A stretch of DNA of 63,713 nucleotides from CAZUZS01 sp964624795 (lineage in GTDB: Bacteria > Calditrichota > Calditrichia > RBG-13-44-9), in the NCBI GenBank assembly GCA_964624795.1, contig CAZUZS010000024.1, forward strand, positions 1-63,713, written 5' to 3'. A model generated the notes under the pieces. That model saw only the letters and a program-made list of their open reading frames with translations. It searched no databases and was not told the DNA's origin. A program made the position numbers and the translations under genes. The first letter of the stretch is position 1. Each line of letters starts with the position of its first letter. Below are positions 9,224-18,236 of this stretch, piece by piece.

Positions 9224-10270
9224 ATGAGACGCAATCGGGTAATTTTGGATGCCATGGGAGGAGATAACGCTCCTTACGAAATTATTAAGGGAGCGGTAAT
9301 TGCCAGTAAGGAAAGCCCGACACTTCAGACTATTCTGGTGGGCGAAACTGCCCGCATCAAAGAAAACCTGGCAAAATTTGACCTGTCCGGACTGAATTTT
9401 GAGATTGTCCAGGCTTCGCAGGTCATCGATATGAAAGACACTCCCAAAATCGCCGTGGATGAAAAAGACGATGCTTCAATCAATGTAGCCTGTCGCATGC
9501 TCGCCGATAATGAGGCGGATGCCATGGTCAGCGCCGGGAACACCGGCGCAACTATCATTTCTGCGGCAAAGCACCTTCCCCGGATCGATGGCGTAGAGCG
9601 GGGCGCACTGGCTGCTATTTTCCCGGCAATGAAGAACCGACCACAGGATCCCGGCAGAACCGTCATGCTGGACGTGGGTGCAACGCTGCACTGCACACCC
9701 ACCCAACTTATCCAATTCGCCATTATGGGCGCACATTACACAAAAGAAGTAATGGAGGTGGAAAAACCGCGGCTGGCGCTCCTCAATATCGGTGAAGAAG
9801 AAACCAAGGGCCACGATGTCCTCATCGAGACATACTCGCTGCTCAAAAAAATTGAAGGATTCGATTTCATCGGGAATGTCGAGGGTAAAGATGTGATGCG
9901 CGGGATTGCCGATGTGATTGTTTGCGAGGGGATGGTAGGAAATATCGTTCTAAAGGCGCTGGAAGGAGCCGCGGAGATGGGAATCGAAACCGGCAAGAAA
10001 ATATGGAAGAAGAGTGTGATGGCCAAAGCAGGTCTTACCCTGCTGGCGCCAATGCTGAAAAAAATAAAGAAACGCGTGGATTACTCCGAATACGGCGGCG
10101 CCCCCATCCTGGGTTTCGAAAAGCTGGTCATCAAGTCGCACGGCAGGTCAAATGCCAAAGCCATAAAAAACGCACTGCTTATGGCGGAAAGATCGCTTAA
10201 ACACGATCTGGTTCGTACGATAAGAATGGATGTTCATAAATATAACCGCCTGTTTTTCCCGGTGTATTGA
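9224..10270 (+). CDS. plsX: Phosphate acyltransferase PlsX
   Basis: A 348-residue protein matching PlsX along its length. It begins with the family signature ILDAMGGDNAP, then has SAGNTGA (residues about 103-109), LDVGA, and the C-terminal KKRVDYSEYGGAPILG segment. PlsX makes acyl-phosphate from acyl-ACP for glycerol-3-phosphate acylation by PlsY, the first committed steps of phospholipid synthesis, acting peripherally at the inner membrane. A Shine-Dalgarno sequence (GGGAAGGAA) precedes the ATG. The usual downstream partners fabH, fabD and acpP are absent: the next genes lie on the opposite strand. Confidence 0.97.
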   Translation: MRRNRVILDAMGGDNAPYEIIKGAVIASKESPTLQTILVGETARIKENLAKFDLSGLNFEIVQASQVIDMKDTPKIAVDEKDDASINVACRMLADNEADAMVSAGNTGATIISAAKHLPRIDGVERGALAAIFPAMKNRPQDPGRTVMLDVGATLHCTPTQLIQFAIMGAHYTKEVMEVEKPRLALLNIGEEETKGHDVLIETYSLLKKIEGFDFIGNVEGKDVMRGIADVIVCEGMVGNIVLKALEGAAEMGIETGKKIWKKSVMAKAGLTLLAPMLKKIKKRVDYSEYGGAPILGFEKLVIKSHGRSNAKAIKNALLMAERSLKHDLVRTIRMDVHKYNRLFFPVY

Positions 10271-10306
10271 ATTTGCCCCAGCGAGTGATCTCCCGGCAAA
10301 TTCAAT
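10266..10306. terminator. Inverted repeat at the plsX end
   Basis: ATTGAATTTGCC (10266-10277) is perfectly complementary to GGCAAATTCAAT (10295-10306), a 12-base stem with a 17-base loop that includes the plsX stop codon. It lies between convergent genes and could terminate transcription from either side. No long T tract follows. Confidence 0.55.
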
Positions 10307-10386
10307 GTAAATACCGCTTCGCATTTTCATCGAAAGATGGAATTCCTGAATGACATTTTCTGTGGTTCCACGTCCACATGATAATG

Positions 10387-11343
10387 TCAGCCGAGATTTT
10401 CCACTGCCAGCGGGATTTCAGCGATTTCACTGTCCACGGAGATTATCCCGGTTTCAGCCGCAATGAGCTTGCCGTCCTCGAAGTAGAGATCGGATTTCCC
10501 AACCTCGACACCCGCCCAGCCAACCTGCAGAATTCGGGTGGTGTGCCCGCCTTTCGATTTGACGACCTCCGGCTCTTTCATAAAAGTGTGCGTGTGGCCG
10601 CCTACGATCCAGTCAATTCCATTCACTTGGTAGGCGATATCGGGATCGGCAGGGAATCCGCCTGATGCCGTGAGACCGAGATGGGAAAGAACAATCACAA
10701 GGTTGCACCCCAGGTCCTTTCGCAAATATTTAACGACCGATTTCAATGGTTTTACGGGATCGTTATAGGTGACGCCCTCATGGTTGGGCGGTGTCACCAG
10801 GTCGACAAAATGGATACCAACCCCGGTAATTCCAACTTTCACCGGCCCCAATTCCCGGATGACCAACGTTTTAATATGGTTCTTCAACGGCGTGTCGCCA
10901 AAATCGTAATTACAATTTACCATCTCATAGTGGGCTTCATTCATCGCGTCCGCCAACGCTTCCACGCCGTTATCAAATTCATGATTGCCGATTGTGCCGA
11001 CATCATACCCGCAGCGGGTCATCACCTCGTAGTTGAGTTTTCCTTTGTAGATATTAAAATACGGCGTCCCCTGGAAAACATCGCCGGCATCCAGAAGCAG
11101 GGTATTCGGATTTCGCCGCCGCACCTGCTTTACCAAAGTGGCCCGCCGGCCGGCACCGCCCAGCCCCTGGTAGCGTCCGCCGTCCATTGGGAACGGATCG
11201 ATCCGGGAATGAGTGTCGTTGGTCTGCAGAATTGTGATCTTGAACGGCCCGCTGTTCGCCCGGGCGTTCTTTATCCAGATATGTGGAAACTGGAGCGCGG
11301 CTCCCGCCAACAGTGTATTTCTTAAAAAATCTCTTCGTTTCAT
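10387..11343 (-). CDS. Metallophosphatase, 5'-nucleotidase N-terminal type, Tat-like signal
   Basis: A 318-residue calcineurin-like phosphoesterase with the metal-binding motifs of the UshA/5'-nucleotidase family: ILQTNDTHSR, DAGDVFQG, GNHEFDNG and GGHTHT. It starts MKRRDFLRN followed by a hydrophobic stretch, resembling a twin-arginine export signal, so it is probably folded before export. It lacks the substrate-binding C-terminal domain of UshA. That domain is encoded by the gene immediately upstream on the same strand (11426-12220), so the two probably form a split periplasmic nucleotidase. The exact substrate is unknown. Confidence 0.9.
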   Translation of the reverse strand: MKRRDFLRNTLLAGAALQFPHIWIKNARANSGPFKITILQTNDTHSRIDPFPMDGGRYQGLGGAGRRATLVKQVRRRNPNTLLLDAGDVFQGTPYFNIYKGKLNYEVMTRCGYDVGTIGNHEFDNGVEALADAMNEAHYEMVNCNYDFGDTPLKNHIKTLVIRELGPVKVGITGVGIHFVDLVTPPNHEGVTYNDPVKPLKSVVKYLRKDLGCNLVIVLSHLGLTASGGFPADPDIAYQVNGIDWIVGGHTHTFMKEPEVVKSKGGHTTRILQVGWAGVEVGKSDLYFEDGKLIAAETGIISVDSEIAEIPLAVENLG

Positions 11344-11425
11344 TAAGTCAAGCCTTTCGTTTAAAGAATTTTACAGGCAGATAAATCGCCGAAACTTCAA
11401 ACAATGCAACAATGTGGGTGGTAAA

Positions 11426-12220
11426 TTACTTTGCAGTTCCCGGGCTTTCCCGGAAAACAATCCGGGAATCAGGACCGGGAGTCACCTGTTTCCCTTCCGC
11501 TTCGAAGGCCTTAATCCCATTTAGAATCGCCTCTCGCAGCTTCATTCCAAGAAATGTTTTCGGCACCTGTCCAAGGATTTCAAGTTTCTCCCTGCCAGGC
11601 GATGCCAGGTAGTCGGAAGTCACCAGGTAATAAGTTTTTGCAGGATCAACGCTTTTACCGCCAATGGTGAATTTCGCCAGCCGCTTATCCAGAAATTCCA
11701 TCCTCATTCCGGCCACGCACTCACCGCCTACTGCCCCAATCTGGCGGGCTAATTCCTGCATTTGCGCGCCGGTCATTTCCAGGCTCACCAGCTCGTTTTC
11801 GAACGGCATCAGCTCGTAGATCTTTTCAAGTGTAATCGGGCCTTTCGGAATACTTACCCGTAAACCGCCAACGTTTGTCAACGCAGCGTCGATTGGCGCT
11901 TTGGAAATCAGGTTAGCCTGGCTCAACATGAAATCGGCGACAAGGTCGTTCAGGGGAGCGTCCGGTTTCCCCTTTTTAAAATCCTCCGCAGCATATCCTA
12001 TCACCACGTTCATTGTTTTATCCAATTTTTCCCGGTAAGGTGCGATAAATGCTTCCAGTGAAGGATCGGCGGTAATTGTGGAATCGATCTCGACGTTTTC
12101 GCTCACCACTGGAGTCTCTGTCTGTGATGCGCTTTTTTTTGGCGTCCCGGCGCACTGCCACATCATCGTGGCAAAGACGACTGACATCATCCACAACCGA
12201 AAATGGTAAAATTTATTCAT
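11426..12220 (-). CDS. 5'-nucleotidase C-terminal domain protein, probable lipoprotein
   Basis: A 264-residue protein with an N-terminal hydrophobic signal and a Cys at about residue 23 (MWQCAG), a non-ideal lipobox. The mature part matches the 5'-nucleotidase C-terminal, substrate-binding domain: DFMLSQANL, ALTNVGGLR, LYELMPFENELV-like and ARQIGAVGGE segments are typical. It carries no metallophosphatase domain; the adjacent downstream gene on the same strand supplies that. The 82-base spacing supports co-transcription. Probably periplasmic, anchored to a membrane, and acting with its partner on nucleotides or related phosphoesters. Confidence 0.85.
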   Translation of the reverse strand: MNKFYHFRLWMMSVVFATMMWQCAGTPKKSASQTETPVVSENVEIDSTITADPSLEAFIAPYREKLDKTMNVVIGYAAEDFKKGKPDAPLNDLVADFMLSQANLISKAPIDAALTNVGGLRVSIPKGPITLEKIYELMPFENELVSLEMTGAQMQELARQIGAVGGECVAGMRMEFLDKRLAKFTIGGKSVDPAKTYYLVTSDYLASPGREKLEILGQVPKTFLGMKLREAILNGIKAFEAEGKQVTPGPDSRIVFRESPGTAK

Positions 12221-12476
12221 GAATACTCCAACAAATCAGTTTAACTTGAGATTAGGACAATCCATCCTGATCATGAGACAAACAAATTTAGACTCACATT
12301 TTTCGCGAAAGGCTGCCTGACTGCCGCATGAATAATCGCCTTTGAAAATAGCTTAAAATTAATCCCATTGAAACGACTTTCTGCGTTTTGAGCCATATTT
12401 CCTGAACAACGCCCACCTGAGACGCCCGTATCTAATGCCAATATTTTTCGCTCTGCGATTATCACCGGACCAGGCT
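12221..12476. other. Intergenic spacer, nothing recognised
   Basis: A 256-base stretch between two minus-strand genes. It contains the promoter region of the nucleotidase pair by position, but I see no convincing promoter motif, terminator or small gene. Confidence 0.5.
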
Positions 12477-13199
12477 TCATCTCCGGATATCGTAAACCGC
12501 AACGGTCTGCTTTTTGTCGCGATAAATCACTGGGGCGTCATGTTTTATCAACGCAAATCCATCATCTTTGAGCATCTCGAAAAAACGGCGGGCGATGGTG
12601 CGATTGGGCTCGCTCAGGTAGATGTGACCACCGGGATTCAGCAAATCTCGGAAGGTATCGATCAGTGGCCAGAAGAATCTCTTCTCGTACGCCACATCGG
12701 ATGCAAGAATAATATCGAACTTGCCGGACAGGTCGGGATTGCGCCAATCCATCAGGTGCGTTGCCGGCGCTTCACCGATATTCAACAGCCAGTTGAGTTC
12801 GGCAAAACGCAAAGCATCCGGCTGGTAATCTGTCAATAGAACGTCGGCCCCCTGCCGCGCCGCAACCATTCCCACCAGCCCCAACCCGCATCCTAATTCC
12901 AGAACCTTCTGTCCCTTACCGAGGATCGCCTGGCGGTTTAGGAAATTGCACATCGCCAGGGATGCCGGCCAGATTTCCGCCCAGTACGGCAGCCGTTCAT
13001 CTTTAACTTCGATTTCCTCGGGATTCATCCTGATGAGCCGGTCCAGTAGCTCATCCATATCCCTCACGCTGATGATGCGGTATTCGCCGGAGTCAATCTT
13101 AATGGTGGACTGCTCCACATTGTATTTGCGGGAAAGAAGCTGGTACAGCGCATCGAACCGCTCCGCTGCTTCTTGGGGAAAAGGCAGGTTTATTTCCAT
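12477..13199 (-). CDS. METTL21-like SAM-dependent methyltransferase
   Basis: A 240-residue class I methyltransferase. The SAM-binding motif is VLELGCGLGLVGMVAA (about residues 98-113), followed by the acidic TDY of motif II. PYWAEIWPAS just before the SAM motif and ILASDVAYE after it are typical of the METTL21/NNT1-like group, which contains protein-lysine methyltransferases. It probably methylates a protein lysine in the cytoplasm, but the target cannot be inferred. The N-terminal 70 residues are an alpha/beta extension of unclear role. It follows the GH57 gene in the same direction after 106 bases. Confidence 0.82.
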   Translation of the reverse strand: MEINLPFPQEAAERFDALYQLLSRKYNVEQSTIKIDSGEYRIISVRDMDELLDRLIRMNPEEIEVKDERLPYWAEIWPASLAMCNFLNRQAILGKGQKVLELGCGLGLVGMVAARQGADVLLTDYQPDALRFAELNWLLNIGEAPATHLMDWRNPDLSGKFDIILASDVAYEKRFFWPLIDTFRDLLNPGGHIYLSEPNRTIARRFFEMLKDDGFALIKHDAPVIYRDKKQTVAVYDIRR

Positions 13200-13305
13200 T
13201 TCACTTCTTCAAAATTGTTTTTTTTCGGGATTGGGAAATCCTCATTTTCCGCACCGCATATACAGACCGTCTAAACTTGGCCGAATCCGGAAAATCGCGC
13301 TTTAT

Positions 13306-15480
13306 TTATACCGACCATTCAATTAGCTCGAATTCTTTGCTGGGGACCTCCAAATCCACAAGGTTGATACGCGGAAATTCCTCAACCGGCTGGCCGTTCA
13401 GCTTCACCTGGAGTTGGAAACCCAGAATATCGCCTGCCTGCACCTCCAGGTCATCAAATGAAATGCCGACTTCCATTATGCGGTCCAGCTTGTAGGTCGG
13501 CTTCAGATTTGTTTTTTGCTGAGTTCCGTCCTGCATCTTAAATTTCTCGATTACTCCCCGCAGCGGGGAAATTACTACCGTCAGGTGATGCGGGCGTTTT
13601 ATTGCCAACACAAATTCTGTCAGCGGGTCCGGCCGTTTCAGGAAATCGAGACGAATGTAAAGGTGCCCGACATCGAATCCCACAAAAAGACGGTCCAGGA
13701 CGCGGGTCACCTGGTGCATGGCAGACTGCGCCGTCTTACCCGGCTCATAAACCGCCGCGCCAACCCATTCATAAAAATAGCTGGAGCGGCCGTCAATATC
13801 GGGGTTGATAAAATTCTTGGGCCTGGTGCTGACGAAACGGTCAAAATGAACTCGCTTTATCGTCTGGTAGAGAATAGCCGGTGGATCCTGGCCCAGTAAT
13901 TTGTAAACCTCAATAAGATGCTCCCGGTAGAGCTGGTCGAACTCCATATCGTTGGCGGAGGAATGCTCATCGCCGTACCACCAGTTCCAATCGGAGCCTT
14001 CCGCCACGTAAATGCGCTCCCACGCCTGGTTCAAGACTTCCTCCGGATACAGCCCGGTTTTCTCCTCTTCAACCAGGAATTCGCGTGTTTGCGCCAAAAT
14101 ATCCCAGGATTTATTATCCTCCTCGGCGCCGATCCAGATGTTAAAATTGCTGTTAATCCAGGAGCCGGGATGAAGCTTGTTTAATCTTTCCGGAGATTTC
14201 GCCCTTTTAAGAGACTCGCCCAACGTCACCGTTTCAACCAGCGGGTCGTCGGAGAGCATCTGGTATAGTTGACGCAGGAACGGTTTACCGTCTCCCTCGT
14301 AATATTCCCAGCAATTTTCCCCATCCAAAATGATTGGTACAACAAATTTCTCGAGGGAATGTTCGCCATAGTTATCAGAAAGCAGTCTGCGGATCGCATA
14401 AAACCGGTTTTTTAAATCCTCCACCGCCCGATCCGATGGCCAGTTGCTGTAGACAAATCCGATTGCATCTGAGAGATAGTGATCTCTGAAAAACAGATTA
14501 ATCTGGTTTTTCCCGGTATCCAGGCAGTAGGGCTGATAGATTTTGGCATGTGAGAAATCTCCGTGGAGCGTGTTGGCAAGAATGCCTTCATCGGTTGCCG
14601 CCCACTCAAGTCCTTGCCGCGCTATAATCTCCAGCGCCTGCACGCTCACGCTTCCCTCGGAAGGCCACATGCCCACCGGACGCCGGCCAAAAAGTTTTTC
14701 AAAATATTCAATACCTCGTGCCACCTGCATTTCCGCATCTTCCGGATGCGAGAATTGTTGCTGGGGCAACCGAATGTCGGGGGAAGAGTCGCGGCCAGTA
14801 TGAACATTGCATAGCAAGGGAAGGATTGGATGGTAGAAGGGGGTCGTGCTGAGCTCAATCGCGCCGCTTTCCCACATTTCCTTCGCGGTAGGGACAATAT
14901 CTTTCATTATTTCCCGGATTTCCTGCAGCAATGCCATCTTATCGGCTTCGGTGTAATTGCGGTTCTTTTTAAACAGTTTATCAATGCCCGGACGTTTGCG
15001 GGATTCCATTCCAATCCAGCCCAGGTTATAAAGAACCTGCAGATCCCGATAATCTGTCGCAGAAAAGCTTTCTGCCTGTTTTTCCGGCGACTCATTTTTC
15101 AGGTAAACTTTGTATTTAATATACAACTCATAGAAGCGATGATAGGGTTTGATCATGTGGTCAATGTTTGCCAGAAAAAAATTGGCCAGGATCTTTTTCT
15201 TGTCCTCGAGGTTCAGCTCCTCGGCCGGCTTCTCGGTAAGCACCCAAACGTTATCCTTGGCGCCATTTTCAACATAATCCTGGATTTGAAGAAGAAGAGA
15301 AGGCACCAGGTTGACGTTTTGTTTGATTTTAGGGTACTCCTTTTGAACCAGCAACATATCCAGGTAGTCCTTCGTGCTGTGGAAACGAACCCACGGCATC
15401 TGATAAATGCCCGAGCTATTTTTATAATACGGTTGATGCTGGTGCCATAATATTGCTATTCCCAATTTATTTTTGCTCAT
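13306..15480 (-). CDS. Glycoside hydrolase family 57 protein
   Basis: A 724-residue GH57 enzyme. The N-terminus has the family motif LWHQHQPYY. The nucleophile region is GMWPSEGSVS (about residue 268), followed by GLEWAATDEGIL, and the acid/base Asp lies in the VVPIILDGENCWEYY region (about residue 385). GH57 enzymes include alpha-amylases, 4-alpha-glucanotransferases and amylopullulanases acting on glycogen or starch. The C-terminal part (about residue 540 onward) is beta-rich and fits the extra domain of longer family members. There is no signal peptide, so it probably acts on intracellular glycogen. Specificity among GH57 activities cannot be told from the sequence alone. Confidence 0.92.
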   Translation of the reverse strand: MSKNKLGIAILWHQHQPYYKNSSGIYQMPWVRFHSTKDYLDMLLVQKEYPKIKQNVNLVPSLLLQIQDYVENGAKDNVWVLTEKPAEELNLEDKKKILANFFLANIDHMIKPYHRFYELYIKYKVYLKNESPEKQAESFSATDYRDLQVLYNLGWIGMESRKRPGIDKLFKKNRNYTEADKMALLQEIREIMKDIVPTAKEMWESGAIELSTTPFYHPILPLLCNVHTGRDSSPDIRLPQQQFSHPEDAEMQVARGIEYFEKLFGRRPVGMWPSEGSVSVQALEIIARQGLEWAATDEGILANTLHGDFSHAKIYQPYCLDTGKNQINLFFRDHYLSDAIGFVYSNWPSDRAVEDLKNRFYAIRRLLSDNYGEHSLEKFVVPIILDGENCWEYYEGDGKPFLRQLYQMLSDDPLVETVTLGESLKRAKSPERLNKLHPGSWINSNFNIWIGAEEDNKSWDILAQTREFLVEEEKTGLYPEEVLNQAWERIYVAEGSDWNWWYGDEHSSANDMEFDQLYREHLIEVYKLLGQDPPAILYQTIKRVHFDRFVSTRPKNFINPDIDGRSSYFYEWVGAAVYEPGKTAQSAMHQVTRVLDRLFVGFDVGHLYIRLDFLKRPDPLTEFVLAIKRPHHLTVVISPLRGVIEKFKMQDGTQQKTNLKPTYKLDRIMEVGISFDDLEVQAGDILGFQLQVKLNGQPVEEFPRINLVDLEVPSKEFELIEWSV

Positions 15481-15509
15481 AATCCGAGTGCCTCGCCGCT
15501 GTGCTCAAT

Positions 15510-17006
15510 TTAAAATGGAATTTTCAATCTCGACCTCTCCTCCGGGGAAAGGATCGTGAATACCAAGCAGGTTATCAAAAGAATAAATACCATCGACCGC
15601 CACAAAAAGTTCAGCGGCATAATATAATAAACCAGATAGCCTGCTCCAATTGACAGCAACATGATTCCAATTTTCCGCAAGTTCACCGGAATGGGGTAGA
15701 TTTTTTGTGCCACAATGGCTATGGAGAATGCCATTGTAAAATATGCCAGCACGGTTGCGATTACCGCTCCCCAGATACCGATCCTGGGGAGCAGCAGAAT
15801 ATTGGTCACAATATTCAGGATGGCACCGGCGCCGGTGAAAATGACCATATATTTGCTTTTCTTGGTGATAAAAAAAGCCGGCGTAAAAATCACGTAGATG
15901 CCGTAGAAAACGTATGAGAGCACAATCCAGGGGATAAAGCCGATCCCTTCCCAATATTTAGTCCCGAGCAAATAAAATGCACCAAAATAATGCAGGGTAA
16001 GCAAATCCCGAATAAAGAATGTCACAAATAATGCAACGACGCCCGCCAACAGCAGGTAATAATTCAGAATACGGGAGTAAGTGTGCCGGGCCTGCGTATC
16101 TTTGGCAATCTTGAGGAAAAATGGCTGCCAGGCGTTGCGGAATCCCACAATAAGCAGCAGCAAAACCGAAGCGTATTTGTAATTGGCATGATAAAATGCC
16201 AGTACATCCTTGCCAAGATAATCGGTCACCAGGAAACGATCCACCATCTCAATTGTCATGTAGGCAATACCGTTGGGCAGAAATGGCAGTCCAAACCACA
16301 CCATTTCCTTGAGAAGAGCAGTATTAAATGAAAAATGAAAATATTTGAACGCGAACGGCGCCATAACCACCAGATTGAAAAGCGAGGCAAACAGGTTGGC
16401 ATACAGAATTCCAATCACACCCTTTTTTAGAATAACAACAAACAGAATATTCAGCAGCAACTCCATAGTAAATCGCAACATGCGGAAAACCGTAAACGCC
16501 ACCGCCCGTTCCTCGGCTCTGAGGATCAGGAACGGCAGATTTCCTATTGTATCAAAAAACAGAATAAGCGCCGCCAGCCTTACATAAGGCGCCAGCCCGG
16601 GCGTAAACAGGATGAGGCTGGAAATGGGAACTGCAAAGAGAATCAGCAAAACGCTGGTGACCATACCGGTAGCCAGCAGTATCAGAAAAGTGGTCGAAAA
16701 TACGGTGCGGCGGCTGTTTTTGCCGAGGAAGAAAAATCGCAGGAAAGCCGCATCCATGCCGTACAAATAGACAAAATTCATGAATGCGATGAACGTGTAT
16801 ATCAGGCCGTAATTGCCATACTGGCTGGTTTGCGGCAAATAAATGGTGCTGGTGTAGATGGGCGTCATGATCAGCCCCTGCAGGCGCTGAACCGAGGTGC
16901 TGAGTGAATAAATTGCGGAATGACGGAAAAGCTGGCGGACCCTGCCGGGCTGCGGATCGGCATTGGCAGGCACTGTTTCCGGAATTTGATTTTGTTTTTC
17001 TTGCAT
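15510..17006 (-). CDS. Polysaccharide flippase (MOP/Wzx-like)
   Basis: A 498-residue integral membrane protein with about 12-14 hydrophobic helices spread along the sequence, matching the oligosaccharidyl-lipid flippase/polysaccharide biosynthesis protein group of the MOP superfamily. The first helix region reads FRHSAIYSLSTSVQRLQGL, typical for these exporters. It would move lipid-linked sugar units across the inner membrane for surface polysaccharide assembly. No glycosyltransferases sit next to it, which is unusual for a Wzx, so the substrate is unknown. It lies 29 bases upstream of the GH57 gene in the same direction and may share its transcript. Confidence 0.88.
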   Translation of the reverse strand: MQEKQNQIPETVPANADPQPGRVRQLFRHSAIYSLSTSVQRLQGLIMTPIYTSTIYLPQTSQYGNYGLIYTFIAFMNFVYLYGMDAAFLRFFFLGKNSRRTVFSTTFLILLATGMVTSVLLILFAVPISSLILFTPGLAPYVRLAALILFFDTIGNLPFLILRAEERAVAFTVFRMLRFTMELLLNILFVVILKKGVIGILYANLFASLFNLVVMAPFAFKYFHFSFNTALLKEMVWFGLPFLPNGIAYMTIEMVDRFLVTDYLGKDVLAFYHANYKYASVLLLLIVGFRNAWQPFFLKIAKDTQARHTYSRILNYYLLLAGVVALFVTFFIRDLLTLHYFGAFYLLGTKYWEGIGFIPWIVLSYVFYGIYVIFTPAFFITKKSKYMVIFTGAGAILNIVTNILLLPRIGIWGAVIATVLAYFTMAFSIAIVAQKIYPIPVNLRKIGIMLLSIGAGYLVYYIMPLNFLWRSMVFILLITCLVFTILSPEERSRLKIPF

Positions 17007-17273
17007 GCGTCGCTTAGTTTAAAACACCTGAATTTAACAGAAAATCGCCCGGAAACTGAATAATATCTGAAAATAATTATCGCAATCAATTTCCGGGAGG
17101 GAGACTCAACAAAATTCCGGAGGATGCCGCCAACGAAATGAGGAATGTCGGCAACCCGGAATAAAGGGACCATCCCCCAATGAAAGGGTGTCGACAGACT
17201 CAGGATTTTTTTATTTTCAGATTCTAATATTTTCTCCGGCCTGAGACTAGCACCTTCGGACGATCCACAATAC
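17007..17273. other. Intergenic spacer, nothing recognised
   Basis: A 267-base stretch between two minus-strand genes. I see no gene, strong terminator or clear promoter. Confidence 0.5.
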
Positions 17274-18044
17274 CTAAAAGCCCGGAAGCTCCAGGACAAG
17301 ACCATCATACGCCGCCATCATTCCCGAAGGCAGCCGCTCCGATAGTTGCCGGTGGCTTATTTCGTGACTCATGTGCACGAAAAAAGTCTGCCGCGCACTA
17401 ATTTTCTGCGATTCGCGAATCGCCCGATCTATGGTGAAATGCGTCGGGTGCGGTCTGTCCCGCAGCGCGCCGAGAACCAGCGTATCCAGGTTTTGCAGCA
17501 GCGGATAGCTCTCGTCGGGAATACCGCTGACATCGGTACAATAGGCGAACCCGCCAATCCGGAAGCCTGTGATGCGCAGCTTCCCATGTTGCAGCGGAAC
17601 CGGAATTATCTCAATATCATCTATAAAAAACGGCCGGTCATCAAAGATATGCACATCAACTTTGGGAATATCGGACGGGGCATCTCCAGAGTTGAAAACA
17701 TAAGTGTAGACTCTTTTTAAATTTTCCAATGTCTGTTGATTCGCATATATCCGGACATTTTTCTTCTGCAAAAAATTAATGGGGCGCAAATCATCCATTC
17801 CGAAAATATGATCGGCGTGATGGTGGGTAAACAAAACTTCGTCGATGGTGGGAATTCCGGCCCGCAGCGCCTGCTGCCTGAAATCGATCCCGGTATCAAT
17901 GATAATATTATGGCCCTTCATTTCTATCCAAACCGATGTTCGCAGTCTCTTGTCCGCAGGATCCGAAGAGCGACATACATCGCACCGGCAGCCGATCATC
18001 GGAACCCCTACCGAGGTCCCGGTGCCTAAGAAAGTAATTCTCAT
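17274..18044 (-). CDS. PhnP-like metallo-beta-lactamase-fold hydrolase
   Basis: A 256-residue metallo-beta-lactamase-fold enzyme. It begins FLGTGTSVGVPMIGCRCDVC, the signature of the PhnP-like group, including the paired-Cys segment that binds a structural metal in PhnP. The catalytic motif is FTHHHADHIFGMDDL (about residue 76), with a further metal His in the FFVHMSHEISH region near the C-terminus. PhnP itself is a cyclic phosphodiesterase of phosphonate breakdown, but no other phn genes are present, so the role here may be a different phosphodiester cleavage. Confidence 0.87.
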   Translation of the reverse strand: MRITFLGTGTSVGVPMIGCRCDVCRSSDPADKRLRTSVWIEMKGHNIIIDTGIDFRQQALRAGIPTIDEVLFTHHHADHIFGMDDLRPINFLQKKNVRIYANQQTLENLKRVYTYVFNSGDAPSDIPKVDVHIFDDRPFFIDDIEIIPVPLQHGKLRITGFRIGGFAYCTDVSGIPDESYPLLQNLDTLVLGALRDRPHPTHFTIDRAIRESQKISARQTFFVHMSHEISHRQLSERLPSGMMAAYDGLVLELPGF

Positions 18045-18236
18045 AGTTTCAATAATGGATTGAGCATTTTGCGGATTTCAATAATAATGGCTCGGTTCTC
18101 CGACTTGCGATTTCGATTGGCGATTTGAAATAAACTTTAGCCATTCCGAAAATTCATAAAGCTAACTGAATCAAATACTTTTACATAAGCCGAAAATCCT
18201 GCGTTACGCATGTGAGGTTTGAGAATTCGAATTCAG

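Noticed and set aside
9121..9258. Hydrophobic membrane-helix-like frame before plsX
   Set aside because: Follows two stop codons with no good start, and a T-rich stretch yields hydrophobic codons by chance.
14830..15450. Long plus-strand frame opposite GH57
   Set aside because: Shadow of the GH57 coding sequence; no signal, domain or start context.
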